Positions 25,712 through 34,807 of a stretch of DNA of 64,000 nt are shown here, piece after piece (positions within the stretch are counted from its first letter, which is position 1; each line of letters starts with the position of its first letter). Below the pieces are notes generated by a model, which was given only the letters and a program-made list of their open reading frames with translations, was not told where the DNA came from and did no database searches. Location of the stretch: NCBI GenBank assembly GCA_035366835.1, contig DAOSIS010000001.1, positions 62,001-126,000 on the forward strand, in the 5' to 3' direction. Source of the stretch: UBA6109 sp035366835. GTDB lineage: Bacteria > Desulfobacterota > Syntrophia > Syntrophales > UBA6109. The position numbers and the translations under genes were made by a program.

Positions 25712-27469
25712 TCAATCTCCGTGTGGTCCCGCCGACCAGGAGAGACCCATCTTCTTCATCCTGCGGACAACGGTCGGCTGGCTGATCCCCATGTAACGGG
25801 CCATCTCGCGTGTCGACCTGCAGACAATCATCGCCTTCTCGAAGATCTCCCGCTCCAGGACATTGACCTCTTCCCCGAGATTCCGGTTCCTTTCCACATC
25901 TTGTCGAAAGACCGGGGTGGATCCGCCCTCGAATTTCTGCAGATACGTTTCGTCGACAACCTCTGCGTCGCTCATGACGACGGCCCTTTCGATGATGTTC
26001 TTCAATTCTCTCACATTGCCCGGAAAGGCGTGCCGGAACAGCAGCCGGAATGCCTCCGGAGAAAAACGCTTCTTCTGGCCGTAGCGTGCATTGGACTTCT
26101 GCAGAAAGTAGTGGATCAATTCGATGATATCCTCCCTGCGCTCCCGGAGCGGGGGGATGGAGATCGTGAATGTGCTCAAGCGGTAATAGAGATCCTGGCG
26201 AAACTTCTTCGCCCTGACCAGGCTCTCCAGTTCCCGGTTCGTCGCGGCAATGATCATACAGTCCGTCGTTTTCGCCTTTGTCGCTCCCAGGCGCAGAACT
26301 TCATGGTCATCGAGATATTTCAGCAGTTTTGCCTGCACGCCGAAGGGGAGTTCGGCGATCTCGTCGAGAAAGAGGGCTCCCTCATGGGCCAGTTCGATCA
26401 GCCCGGCCTTTCCGCGCTCGCTTGCGCCGGTGAAGGCGCCCTTTTCGTAGCCGAACAGTTCCGCTTCGAGCAGGTTTTCCGGGAGGGCGGCGCAGTTGAT
26501 CTGAATGAGCGGCTTGTCGTTGCGCTGGCTGCTCTTGTGGATGAACCGGGCCAGCAATCCCTTCCCCACCCCCGACTCTCCGAGGAGCAGGATATTCGAT
26601 GCGTCCATGCGGGCTACCTTCAGCGCCATCTGGATGGTCTGGTTGAAGCGCTCGTTTTTCGTGATGATGTCGTATTCATCGCGTCTCCCCAGCATACTCA
26701 GTTCGGCAAGCTCGTCCTTGTATTTTTCCGTCACCCTCCGGTTCTCTTCCAACTGCTCCTTCAGCAAGTTCAGTTGGGTCATGTCCCGCTCGTTCAGGAC
26801 GACGAGTGAGATTTCTCCCCGCTCGTCAAAAACAGGAGTGGCGGTAACGAGCAGATACCGTTCCGTTTTTTTCACATATTGCGAAATGCTGATCTGTTTC
26901 TTCTGTGCGATCGCTTCCATTGTAGCGGAGCGGTCGATATAGCCCACCTGGACGAGATCCGTGACGTTCTTGCCGATGTGATCCTCGGCACGGATTCCGT
27001 TCATCGCCTCCGAAGCCGGGTTGATATCGATGATTTTCCCCTTCGGATCGCAGATCCAGATGCCGTCGGACGAAGATTGAAAAATGGCCTTCAGCTGTAC
27101 GTTCTGGAGACGGTAGGATTCGAGTTTTTTGGCCGCAGATTCGAACTCCGCCATCCCCTGGAAACAGCAGATGGCCCCCTCGGTGCGCCCTTTGTTCCGG
27201 ATGGTCGCAATGTTCAGGACCAGGGAAATGTTCTTCCCGATAATATGATGGCCCAATTGCGGTTCGCCCGTCTCGATGCATTTCATCACCTGGGGCCCCG
27301 TCATCGGCAACACATCGCAGATGTAGACGCCTTTGACCTTGTGGCTTTCAAAACCCAGGACCTGCTCGGCCTTTCTGTTGAGGAAGACGATGCATCCCTG
27401 GCTGTCGGTGGCAATCATTCCATTGCTGCTCGATTGCAGCATCTGTTCGTAGGTGATGAGGTAGCGCAT
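25712..27469 (-). CDS. PAS-domain sigma-54-dependent activator with TyrR-type DNA-binding end
   Basis: The 585-residue regulator has two PAS domains (from about 8 and about 128), a short coiled coil, and a AAA+ domain with GESGVGKG, GAFTGA and the CMIIAATNREL segment. The C-terminal helix-turn-helix is STREMARYMGISQPTVVRRM, the TyrR/RocR-like type rather than Fis-like NtrC. There is no receiver domain, so it should sense a small molecule through PAS instead of being phosphorylated. It lies between two sigma-54 promoters facing away from it: the aminotransferase operon downstream and the AOR gene divergent. Confidence 0.92.
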   Translation of the reverse strand: MRYLITYEQMLQSSSNGMIATDSQGCIVFLNRKAEQVLGFESHKVKGVYICDVLPMTGPQVMKCIETGEPQLGHHIIGKNISLVLNIATIRNKGRTEGAICCFQGMAEFESAAKKLESYRLQNVQLKAIFQSSSDGIWICDPKGKIIDINPASEAMNGIRAEDHIGKNVTDLVQVGYIDRSATMEAIAQKKQISISQYVKKTERYLLVTATPVFDERGEISLVVLNERDMTQLNLLKEQLEENRRVTEKYKDELAELSMLGRRDEYDIITKNERFNQTIQMALKVARMDASNILLLGESGVGKGLLARFIHKSSQRNDKPLIQINCAALPENLLEAELFGYEKGAFTGASERGKAGLIELAHEGALFLDEIAELPFGVQAKLLKYLDDHEVLRLGATKAKTTDCMIIAATNRELESLVRAKKFRQDLYYRLSTFTISIPPLRERREDIIELIHYFLQKSNARYGQKKRFSPEAFRLLFRHAFPGNVRELKNIIERAVVMSDAEVVDETYLQKFEGGSTPVFRQDVERNRNLGEEVNVLEREIFEKAMIVCRSTREMARYMGISQPTVVRRMKKMGLSWSAGPHGD

Positions 27470-27499
27470 GGAAATACCTTTCTACGGATCGCGGCGGGC

Positions 27500-27546
27500 G
27501 ATTCGATATTGAATCAAAACGATTCATCCATATCCGACATTGAATC
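27500..27546. promoter_or_regulatory. Paired GATTC/GAATC inverted repeats upstream of the AOR promoter
   Basis: GATTC (27500-27504) and GAATC (27511-27515) form one inverted repeat; GATTC (27521-27525) and GAATC (27542-27546) form a second. They lie 100-145 bases before the sigma-54 site and close to the start of the divergent activator gene. They could bind the activator and also allow autoregulation. No experiment supports this. Confidence 0.45.
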
Positions 27547-27644
27547 GGCATGCAATGTTTTTTCATAAGAATATTGCTCGTCGATCGCATGGCAGCGTTC
27601 GGTTCTTCCGCGGTCTCCCATGGAACAGGAATTTGTTCGCTCCG

Positions 27645-27660
27645 TGGCATGCAACTTGCC
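27645..27660 (+). promoter_or_regulatory. Sigma-54 promoter of the AOR gene
   Basis: TGGCATGCAACTTGCC matches TGGCA, G at position 7 and TTGC of the consensus, with ten bases between GG and GC. The ATG of the AOR gene lies 85 bases downstream. It places the AOR in the same sigma-54 regulon as the aminotransferase operon. Confidence 0.87.
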
Positions 27661-27744
27661 AAATGCATCTGTGGATCTGGGCCGTGCAAAGAGACTGATG
27701 CCATATAACCAGGCACCGATCGCGGTAATGGGAAGGAACTCGTC

Positions 27745-29475
27745 ATGAAGGGCTTCTACAACCGGTATCTCAGGATCGACGCGACAAGAAGAGAATGCAG
27801 CATCGAAACGATCCCGGACGACATCCTGAAGAAATACCTCGGCGGAAAAGGCCTGTCGGCATGGCTGCTCCTGAAGCACCAGCCGCGGGGTGTCCATCCC
27901 CTGTCACCGGAGAACGCCTTCATCATCGCGACAGGACCGACCACGGACTCCGCACTGTACGGATCGTCTCGTTTCGGCATCTACACCAAATCGCCCCTGA
28001 CCGGCGTCTATCTGGGAAGCTACAGCGGCGGCAAAGTGCCCGAGAAGATCGGCCGGACCGGTTTCGACGCGATCGTGGTGTCAGGACGGTGCGATCGCTT
28101 CTCTGTTCTCGAGATATCGCCCGATGGCGCCTCCTTCCGGGATGGATCCCATCTCAAGGGCCTCGACTGCCATGCCGCCGAGAAAGCCCTCTACAGCCAA
28201 TACGGAACTGCGGCCGGTATTCTGGTAATCGGACCGGCGGGCGAAAATCTCCTTTCCTTCGCCGGCGTCAGCAACGACCTGTGGCATTGTTCGGGTCGGG
28301 CAGGGGCCGGCGCCGTACTAGGCTCCAAGAAGATCAAGGCCGTTGTCTTCACCGGCGACCGGAAGCGGGAGCACGCCGATCCCGAGGGCCTCAGTCGCTT
28401 CGCCCGGTCCGTTCTGGAATCCAGGAAGGATCATCCCACGACGATCGCCTACAGGACGAAGGGCACGCCCATGATGGTCGATCTCCTGAACGGCGCCGGC
28501 GCCTTTCCGACGCGCTACTGGCATCAGGGCCGGTTCGAAAAGGCCGGCCGGATCAACGCATCGGCCATGCACATCCGCATGGACGTGCGTCCCAGGGCTT
28601 GCGCCCACTGCTTCATGGCCTGCGGGAAATTTTCGACGGTGAGGGACGGGAGACACAAGGGATTGGAGGTCGAGGGGCCGGAGTATGAAACGATCTATGC
28701 CTTCGGCGGCCTGTGCATGATCGATGACATCGCCGAGATCGCCTATCTCAACGATCTGTGCGACAAGTTCGGCATCGACACCATCTCGGCGGGGAACCTT
28801 GTCGCCCTCACGATGGAGGCCTCCGAAACGGGGAAGATCGCCGAGCGCGTCCCCTACGGAGATGCGGAAGCGTCAGCGCGGCTGATCCGCGACATGGTCC
28901 GGCGGGAAGGGCTCGGAGCGGTCCTGGCAGGCGGCATCCGGGAGGCCGCGAAGGCCTTCGGCATGGAGGACCGCGCCATCCACGTGAAGGGCCTCGAACC
29001 CGCCGGCTACGATCCGCGCCAGTTGAAGGGCATGGGACTCGCCTACGCCACGTCCGACCGGGGCGCATGTCATCTTCGGACGACGTTCTACAAGCCGGAG
29101 CTCTCGGGGATGATCCCGCCCGCGGCGATCGAAGGGAAGGCCGCCATGCTGATCGATTTCGAAGACCGCGCGACGATCTTCGATACCCTCATCTTCTGCC
29201 GGTTCTTCCGCGATTTCTATCTCTGGGATGAATTGCGGACCATCGTCAAGGTAACCGTCGGTCTCGATCTGTCCCGGCAGGAACTCCAGGGCCTTGCAGC
29301 CGATGTGACAAATCTCGTCCGCTCATACAACATTCGGGAGGGCGTGACGGAAGCGGACGACACACTGCCTCCACGTTTCTTCACGGAGGCCTTGCCCGAG
29401 ACAGGCTCTGTCATGAATCCCGAGGATTTCGCAAAGCTCAAGAGCGACTACTACAGACTGCGCGGCTGGTCGTGA
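27745..29475 (+). CDS. Tungsten/molybdenum aldehyde:ferredoxin oxidoreductase family protein
   Basis: The 576-residue enzyme belongs to the AOR family. The family oxidises aldehydes to acids, or the reverse, with a bis-pyranopterin W or Mo cofactor and a 4Fe-4S cluster, using ferredoxin. The cluster cysteines Cys286, Cys289, Cys293 and Cys485 match Cys288, Cys291, Cys295 and Cys494 of Pyrococcus AOR. It begins with the typical YNRYLRIDATRRECSIE and GGKGLSAWLL. It has its own sigma-54 promoter and is divergent from the activator. It may oxidise the semialdehyde made by the aminotransferase, or detoxify it. The subclass (AOR, FOR, WOR5-like) is not settled. Confidence 0.9.
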   Translation: MKGFYNRYLRIDATRRECSIETIPDDILKKYLGGKGLSAWLLLKHQPRGVHPLSPENAFIIATGPTTDSALYGSSRFGIYTKSPLTGVYLGSYSGGKVPEKIGRTGFDAIVVSGRCDRFSVLEISPDGASFRDGSHLKGLDCHAAEKALYSQYGTAAGILVIGPAGENLLSFAGVSNDLWHCSGRAGAGAVLGSKKIKAVVFTGDRKREHADPEGLSRFARSVLESRKDHPTTIAYRTKGTPMMVDLLNGAGAFPTRYWHQGRFEKAGRINASAMHIRMDVRPRACAHCFMACGKFSTVRDGRHKGLEVEGPEYETIYAFGGLCMIDDIAEIAYLNDLCDKFGIDTISAGNLVALTMEASETGKIAERVPYGDAEASARLIRDMVRREGLGAVLAGGIREAAKAFGMEDRAIHVKGLEPAGYDPRQLKGMGLAYATSDRGACHLRTTFYKPELSGMIPPAAIEGKAAMLIDFEDRATIFDTLIFCRFFRDFYLWDELRTIVKVTVGLDLSRQELQGLAADVTNLVRSYNIREGVTEADDTLPPRFFTEALPETGSVMNPEDFAKLKSDYYRLRGWS

Positions 29476-29592
29476 TTTCCTGGAAAAAGACGTTCGCCGT
29501 ATTGGGCAATCGTGAAACGGGCGAGGGATACAAAGCGCCGTCCGCCGGCCGGTGGTGCCAAGACCTGAACCGTTGAAAAGGAAAACTTACGA

Positions 29593-29617
29593 CCCGCCGG
29601 ACGTGGAAACCGGCGGG
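29593..29617 (-). terminator. Hairpin between convergent AOR and glxR
   Basis: CCCGCCGG (29593-29600) pairs with CCGGCGGG (29610-29617). On the minus strand it is followed by an imperfect T-rich tract (AAGTTTTCCTTTTC). It lies 87 bases beyond the glxR stop and may end both convergent transcripts. Confidence 0.5.
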
Positions 29618-29703
29618 CCGTCCCCAGGACCGATTCCCCTTGCGGAGCCGTTCTTTGAGATTCATCGCCGGTTCTCTTTATAGCCGGACATACCGCCCGG
29701 TCT

Positions 29704-30594
29704 TCATCCTTTCGTCACGGGGTGGTTGGCCAGCTTCTCTAAGGCCGTGACCATGGCCGAATGATCGAGATCGATCCCGCCGGAAGCCGCGACGGCGTTG
29801 AAAAGCTCCTGCGCCGTCGCCGTATTCGGCAGACAGAGCCCCAGTTTCCGAGCCGACTCCAGGGCCAGATTGAGGTCCTTCTGGTGCAGACGGATCCTGA
29901 ACCCCGGCTGGAAGGTCCGCTTGATCATCTTGTCCCCGTGCAGTTCCAGGATCCGGCTGTGGGCGAATCCCCCCAGGAGAGCCGCACGCACCTTGGCCGG
30001 ATCGGCCCCGGCCTTCGAGGCAAATACCAGCGCCTCGCTTACCGCCTCGATGGTCAGCGCCACGATGATCTGGTTGGCCACCTTGCAGGTCTGGCCGTCC
30101 CCGTTGCCGCCGACGAGTGTGATATTTTTCCCCATCAGCTCGAAATAGGGTTTGATCTTCCCGAAGACGTCCTCCGCCCCGCCGACCATGATCGAGAGTG
30201 TCGCATTCTTCGCCCCGACCTCCCCTCCCGACACCGGCGCATCCAGCATCTGGACGCCCATCGCCTCAAGCCGTTTGGCGAATTCCTTCGTGGCGATCGG
30301 GGAGATGGAACTCATGTCCACGACGATCGAACCGCCGCGGAGCCCCTCCGCTATGCCATCCCTGCCGAAGAGGGCCGCTTCCACATTGGGGGTGTCCTGC
30401 ACCATGATGAAGACGATCGTGGTTTTCTGGGCCACTCCCTTCGACGATCCGCAGACGACGGCTCCCGCCTTCTGCATCTCGGACAGCGATTCCTTCACGA
30501 CGTCGTAGACGTAGACGGCATGCCCCGCTTTCAGCAGATGTCCCGCCATGGGTTTCCCCATGATTCCCAGACCGACAAATCCGAGTTCCGCCAT
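29704..30594 (-). CDS. glxR: 2-hydroxy-3-oxopropionate (tartronate semialdehyde) reductase
   Basis: The 296-residue beta-hydroxyacid dehydrogenase has the Rossmann start ELGFVGLGIMGKPMAGHL, the substrate motif DAPVSGGEVGA, and the GNGDGQTCKVANQ block with the catalytic lysine. It reduces tartronate semialdehyde to glycerate. It is paired with hydroxypyruvate isomerase upstream, which is the usual glyoxylate-pathway pair. ATG 30594 has AAGGAGG; the open frame before it is ignored. No glyoxylate carboligase is in the window. Confidence 0.9.
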   Translation of the reverse strand: MAELGFVGLGIMGKPMAGHLLKAGHAVYVYDVVKESLSEMQKAGAVVCGSSKGVAQKTTIVFIMVQDTPNVEAALFGRDGIAEGLRGGSIVVDMSSISPIATKEFAKRLEAMGVQMLDAPVSGGEVGAKNATLSIMVGGAEDVFGKIKPYFELMGKNITLVGGNGDGQTCKVANQIIVALTIEAVSEALVFASKAGADPAKVRAALLGGFAHSRILELHGDKMIKRTFQPGFRIRLHQKDLNLALESARKLGLCLPNTATAQELFNAVAASGGIDLDHSAMVTALEKLANHPVTKG

Positions 30595-30727
30595 AGCATC
30601 TCCTCCTTGAAAAATATCGTTGTGGGGCGTTCGCGAGGACTTCATCCGCACGGACGATCAACATCCGCCGGAATGCCCAGCCCTTTGAAGACCCGCAGAT
30701 GGCCTTCACCTTCGAAGGTGTTCACCC

Positions 30728-31507
30728 TTACGAGAGATAGGGTTTGAGCCAGGCGAGACCTTCTTCGGTCCTGCCGAGAGGCTTGTACTCGCAGCCGATC
30801 CACCCCTGGTAGCCCTTTTCTTCCAGAAACCGGAAAAGATTCGGATAGTGGATCTCTCCCGTACCCGGCTCATGCCGGCCGGGATTGTCCGCGATCTGGA
30901 TGTGGGCGATCCGGGCGAGGTTGCCCTCGATCGTCCGCATCAGGTTCCCCTCCATGATCTGCATGTGGTAGACGTCGTACTGCAGCCACAGGTTCGGGTG
31001 GCCGACCTCCTTCATGAGACGGAGGGCGTCCCGGGTCCGCGTCAGATAGAACCCCGGCATGTCCTGATCGTTCAGCGGCTCGATCAGAAGCCGGATCTTC
31101 TCCGCCTCCAGCGCGGCGGCGGCGAAGCGCAGGTTCTCCACCAGCGTCCGCCGGATCTCCTCCGGCGGGACCCCTTCCGGCGTCTTTCCGGCCAGACAGT
31201 TGACCTGCGGGCAATTCAACGCCCTTGCGTATCCGATCGCCCGCTTGACGCCGTCGCGGAACTCCGCCTCCCGGCCCGGCAGGCAGGCAATCCCCCTCTC
31301 GCCGCCCTCCCAGTTTCCGGCGGGAAGATTATGGAGGGCCTGCCGCAGGCCGAAGGCCTGCAATCGCTTCGCCAGTTCTTCCTTCTTCCAGGCATAGGGG
31401 AACAGGTACTCGACGGCCCGGAAACCGGCCTTTGCAGCCCGCTCGAACCGCTCCAGAAAGTCCACCTCGTTGAACAGCATGGTAAGGTTGGCAGCGAATC
31501 GCACCAT
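30728..31507 (-). CDS. hyi: Hydroxypyruvate isomerase
   Basis: The 259-residue TIM-barrel protein of the xylose-isomerase-like fold closely matches Hyi. Visible family motifs are MLFNEVDFLERFERAAKAGF, EYLFPYAW and IEPLNDQDMPGFYL, then HIQIADNPGRHEPGTGEI with metal-site residues. It interconverts hydroxypyruvate and tartronate semialdehyde, feeding glxR 133 bases downstream. It is divergent from the FadR-type regulator and probably controlled by it. Confidence 0.92.
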   Translation of the reverse strand: MVRFAANLTMLFNEVDFLERFERAAKAGFRAVEYLFPYAWKKEELAKRLQAFGLRQALHNLPAGNWEGGERGIACLPGREAEFRDGVKRAIGYARALNCPQVNCLAGKTPEGVPPEEIRRTLVENLRFAAAALEAEKIRLLIEPLNDQDMPGFYLTRTRDALRLMKEVGHPNLWLQYDVYHMQIMEGNLMRTIEGNLARIAHIQIADNPGRHEPGTGEIHYPNLFRFLEEKGYQGWIGCEYKPLGRTEEGLAWLKPYLS

Positions 31508-31618
31508 GGAATCCGTCTCCTTGCTCCCTTCGCACGATGTCGAAAGGATCGTCGCAGGATCGCGCGAATCCTCACTAGCCGAAAGGGCGCAGGCCTGTCA
31601 AGAAAAATTGATGATATG

Positions 31619-31631
31619 ATCGTCTGATGAT
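31619..31631. promoter_or_regulatory. Candidate operator of the FadR-type regulator
   Basis: ATCGTCTGATGAT is an imperfect palindrome with the GTCTGA-type core seen in FadR-subfamily GntR operators such as that of PdhR. It lies in the divergent gap between hyi and the regulator, in a locally AT-rich stretch. A second related half-site follows (GATTAGATGA). Confidence 0.5.
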
Positions 31632-31741
31632 TAGATGAAACGGGCGTGATGTTTCTTGACATTCGGGAAAGCAATGCATTAATGTCTCACTGTCTCCTCG
31701 GCATCCAAGGGGCACAACCGAGCGCAACGGAAGGAACGACG

Positions 31742-32470
31742 ATGAAGGCCAGTGCCATGCGCATCGAGAGAAAGCGGATCACCGATCAGATCATCGATCA
31801 GTTGATCGCCATGATCTCCGACGGGAAGTTCAAGCCCGGCGACAGGTTGCCGCCCGAGCCCGTCCTGATGGAGCAGTTCGGCGTCGGCCGCAGTTCCCTG
31901 CGCGAGGCGATCGGCGCATTGTCCCTGATCGGCCTCCTCAACGTAAGGCCCGGCCACGGAACGCACGTCAACCCCGCCGCCGGCGAATCCCTGTCCAAAC
32001 CGCTGCGCTGGGGGATGTTCATGGGGTGGCGCGAAAAACTGCACGAATTCATCGAGGCACGGATCGCCATCGAGCAGACCCTCGTCGGCATGGCGGCGGA
32101 GCGCGCCACGGAGGCGGAGATCCAGGAGATACGCCGCTGCCACAGCTCCCTGCTCACGGCAAAGAAGACGCCCGTGACGGGGCGCAAGGCGATCCAGGCG
32201 GACCTGGCCTTCCACATGGCCATCGCCCAAGCCAGTCACAACACCGTTTTGTCGAGGTTCCTGGAGGAACTCCGCCAGCCCGTCAAGAGCTGGATGGAAC
32301 GAAAGGCCGCCACCTTCGGCGGCTACAGCAAGGTGTACGAGCAGCATGACGCCATCGTTGCGGCGATCGAGGCGCGCGACGCGGGGAAGGCGCAAATCGC
32401 GCTCAAGCGACACCTCGAAGCCGTCGGCGAACGCCTGACCGCCCTGCTCCTGGAACGGCAGTCGAAGTAA
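31742..32470 (+). CDS. GntR/FadR-family transcriptional regulator
   Basis: The 242-residue protein has an N-terminal winged helix (GDRLPPEPVLMEQFGVGRSSLREAIGAL) and an FCD ligand domain. The FCD shows metal-site residues in RIAIEQT, FHMAIAQASHN and RHLEAV. Family members repress organic-acid catabolic genes until a ligand binds. Its placement divergent from hyi-glxR suggests it answers to glyoxylate, glycolate or a related acid. ATG 31742 has GGAAGGA six bases ahead, so the earlier in-frame ATGs are not used. Confidence 0.88.
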   Translation: MKASAMRIERKRITDQIIDQLIAMISDGKFKPGDRLPPEPVLMEQFGVGRSSLREAIGALSLIGLLNVRPGHGTHVNPAAGESLSKPLRWGMFMGWREKLHEFIEARIAIEQTLVGMAAERATEAEIQEIRRCHSSLLTAKKTPVTGRKAIQADLAFHMAIAQASHNTVLSRFLEELRQPVKSWMERKAATFGGYSKVYEQHDAIVAAIEARDAGKAQIALKRHLEAVGERLTALLLERQSK

Positions 32471-32594
32471 CGCTTCCCCGCCGCCTCTGCCCCTGAAAAA
32501 GAGAAGATGTCCTGTCCGTCGGCGGGGTTTGAAGATCTTTCAGGACGGGACATTCTCGAGAACGTCTTCGGTGCGCCGAACCCCCCGGAGGACC

Positions 32595-33668
32595 ATGTTC
32601 CTGCAGAAGCCCCTTCAACCTGTCCGGATACGATGGGCCTGCCTGATCTTCCTTTCCTGCCTCGCCGTCGCGGCCTGCGGGATGTCGAAGGCCGCCCTCC
32701 TGGAGCGCGCCGAGAGGCACCCGACGAGGAGCATCGCCCACTGGGGGCAGGACTGGAAGAAGACCCCGCTGAGGGACCGGATTGCGAAGGCGCCGGCAGC
32801 CCTCATCGAGAAGATCGGCATCGAAAACGAGGCGGAGGGATTTGCCGAACGTCCCGCTGCCGCCGAACCGGCGCCGGAATTCCGGGAGGTCCTGTCCGGA
32901 ATCGCGTCCTCGCTTCCCCCGAGGGTGCGCGAACTGGCTGAGGAACGCATCATCGGCGTCTTCCTCGTCAACGGCCTGGGCGGGACAGGCTATGCCGAGG
33001 CCGTTCTTGACGGGCGCGGCGAAGAGTTCTACGCCCTCATCGTCCTGGACCGTGAAGTGCTGCTCGGGAAAAAGGCCAACGCGTGGGCTTCCTGGAAGGA
33101 GAACAGCTTCTTCCGGCCCGGCGGGCCGGGGACCGCGATCTCGGTAACGATCGAACGGGACGGGCAGGACAGTGTCGCCAATGCCATCCGATACATCCTC
33201 CTTCACGAGATGGGACATGCCCTGGGGATGGCCAGCGGCGTCCATCCATCGTGGTACGGAAAGGCCATCGCCTCCGAATTCTATCCCTTCACGACGATCT
33301 CATGGAAGGGGAATGGGGAAGAAGCCGTCAGCCGTTTCGAAGAGGCCTTCCCGGAGCGCGGCCGGCTCCGGCCTTACCAGTTCGAGAAGTCGGCCCTGGA
33401 AAGAGGGCAGGCGGCCGAAGTCTATGGAAAACTCTTCGGTCTGACCAATTTTCCGACGATCCATTCCGCCCAGAACCTCTGGGAGGACTTCGCGGAAAGC
33501 TTCGTCAATTATCTTCACACCAGTCTGGCGGGCAGACCTTACGAGGTCCGCCTCCGGAATGGGGACGGACGCGACAGGGTCTTCCGGGACTGCTGGCAGG
33601 AGGATCGATGCCGGGGCAAACGGGACTTCATGGCAAGGTGGTTCGCGAACCCGCGCCGGAACCCCTGA
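32595..33668 (+). CDS. Lipoprotein zinc metalloprotease-like protein
   Basis: The 357-residue protein begins with a lipoprotein signal; the lipobox VAAC puts the lipidated cysteine at residue 28. A zincin active-site motif HEMGH (204-208) follows a helix, and a downstream DFAESFVNYLH may supply the third ligand. I do not recognise a named family. It would be an outer- or inner-membrane-anchored protease. GGAGG stands three bases before the ATG. It lies 124 bases after the FadR-type regulator, with no clear partner. Confidence 0.7.
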   Translation: MFLQKPLQPVRIRWACLIFLSCLAVAACGMSKAALLERAERHPTRSIAHWGQDWKKTPLRDRIAKAPAALIEKIGIENEAEGFAERPAAAEPAPEFREVLSGIASSLPPRVRELAEERIIGVFLVNGLGGTGYAEAVLDGRGEEFYALIVLDREVLLGKKANAWASWKENSFFRPGGPGTAISVTIERDGQDSVANAIRYILLHEMGHALGMASGVHPSWYGKAIASEFYPFTTISWKGNGEEAVSRFEEAFPERGRLRPYQFEKSALERGQAAEVYGKLFGLTNFPTIHSAQNLWEDFAESFVNYLHTSLAGRPYEVRLRNGDGRDRVFRDCWQEDRCRGKRDFMARWFANPRRNP

Positions 33669-34105
33669 TCACGGGACCCCGGGAACGTCAAAAGGCTGAC
33701 GGATTCCGTGCGCAAGGAACCGCGATCGAAAATATCGGATAACTATTTATAATAATTATTGAAAACAAGAAATATGGCAAGAAAACCCCTGGTGCGCCGC
33801 CAAGAGGCATTTCGTAAAAATACCGTAATATTGCATACTTATATAATCTCCCGCTGAAAGGCCCCCCTTCGCCGATTCAAAAAGAAGTGGATTCAGGCTT
33901 GCAAAAACGACAAAATTCCGCTACAGATTGATTCATGAAAGCTGAACATCGATAGCGTTACCCCCGCATCTGCCGTTCATCCGCGAGCTTAACTGATATA
34001 ACGCATTCCCGCTCCCGACGCGACCTATCCCCTTGGATACCTTCGTATCCTTCCGGCTCATAGGGTGCGTCGTCCCGGATTGCGGCAGAGATATGGAGGA
34101 AGAAC
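33669..34105. other. 437-base gap with an AT-rich core
   Basis: The first part (about 33735-33850) is much richer in A and T than its surroundings. It contains TATAAT at 33842-33847, a possible -10 box without a good -35. Near the end GGATAC-CTTC-GTATCC (34035-34050) forms a six-pair hairpin about 55 bases before the lytic transglycosylase gene. I found no convincing coding frame or known riboswitch. It probably holds the promoter and leader of that gene. Confidence 0.6.
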
Positions 34106-34711
34106 ATGAAAAAGAGAAAATTTCTTTCCATCGCATCCCTGTCAGCCATTGCCGCCATGGTTCTCCTGGTGGTAAGCACGGTCATGACCGAAGCCTTCTA
34201 CGACTCCGCCCGCTTCAGTCCGGTCCAGACCATTCAGATGATCGAACGCCACCTGCAGGAAGGACGGACGAACCTCTCTTCCGACCAGATCCCCTCCGTC
34301 GCGCGGACACTTTTCGAGGAAGCCCGCTCCTACGGCATCGACTACCGTCTCGTGCTGGCAATCATGGCGGTCGAGAGCAACTTCCGCAACGACGCCGTTT
34401 CCCAGGCTGGCGCCCGCGGCATCATGCAGGTCATGCCGATCCTGGCCGCCTCCATCGCCGCGGAGGCAGGCATCCCCTACCGGGGGGAGCCCGATCTTTT
34501 CGAACCCGTGAGCAATGTCCGCTTCGCGTTGCACTACCTGTCCTGGCTCAGCGCCAATTTCAAGGACACCAGCGAGGTCCTGCTCGCCTACAATGTCGGC
34601 CACAACCGCGCCAAGCGCCTCCTTTCGAAAAACGGCGGCGCCGACACCCGCTACACGCGCCGCGTCCTCGGCCAGTACCGGCGCAACATGACCAGGCTCC
34701 CGGCGATGTAA
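34106..34711 (+). CDS. Lytic transglycosylase, SLT domain
   Basis: The 201-residue protein has an N-terminal membrane or signal segment (about 8-26). The SLT domain has catalytic Glu90 in MAVESNFRNDAVSQAGARG, then IMQVMP, and the late AYNVGHNRAK block. It cleaves peptidoglycan glycan strands in the periplasm. Short proteins of this type trim the wall around secretion systems or during growth. GGAGGAAGAAC precedes the ATG. It is a single gene. Confidence 0.9.
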   Translation: MKKRKFLSIASLSAIAAMVLLVVSTVMTEAFYDSARFSPVQTIQMIERHLQEGRTNLSSDQIPSVARTLFEEARSYGIDYRLVLAIMAVESNFRNDAVSQAGARGIMQVMPILAASIAAEAGIPYRGEPDLFEPVSNVRFALHYLSWLSANFKDTSEVLLAYNVGHNRAKRLLSKNGGADTRYTRRVLGQYRRNMTRLPAM

Positions 34712-34762
34712 AGGACTTTCTTTTCCGGAGATTCTCCCCTATATTGAGCGTAATTTCCCAGC

Positions 34763-34799
34763 GGGGCCGGTCCCGATGACCGGTCCCGTCCTGAGGGAC
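34763..34799 (+). other. Double hairpin before the molybdate transporter gene
   Basis: The first stem is 34763-34772 with 34778-34787 (ten pairs, one G-U). A small second stem is GTCC (34788-34791) with GGAC (34796-34799). The second lies within 20 bases of the ATG and overlaps the likely ribosome site GAGGGAC. It could reduce translation or mark the end of the upstream transcript. It does not resemble a molybdenum-cofactor riboswitch that I can recognise. Confidence 0.5.
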
Positions 34800-34807
34800 G
34801 TTTCGTC

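Noticed and set aside
33669..34105. c-di-GMP (GEMM) riboswitch before the lytic transglycosylase
   Set aside because: The required GCACAGGGCAAAC and AAAGCCTCCGG-type blocks are absent. Only one small hairpin is present.
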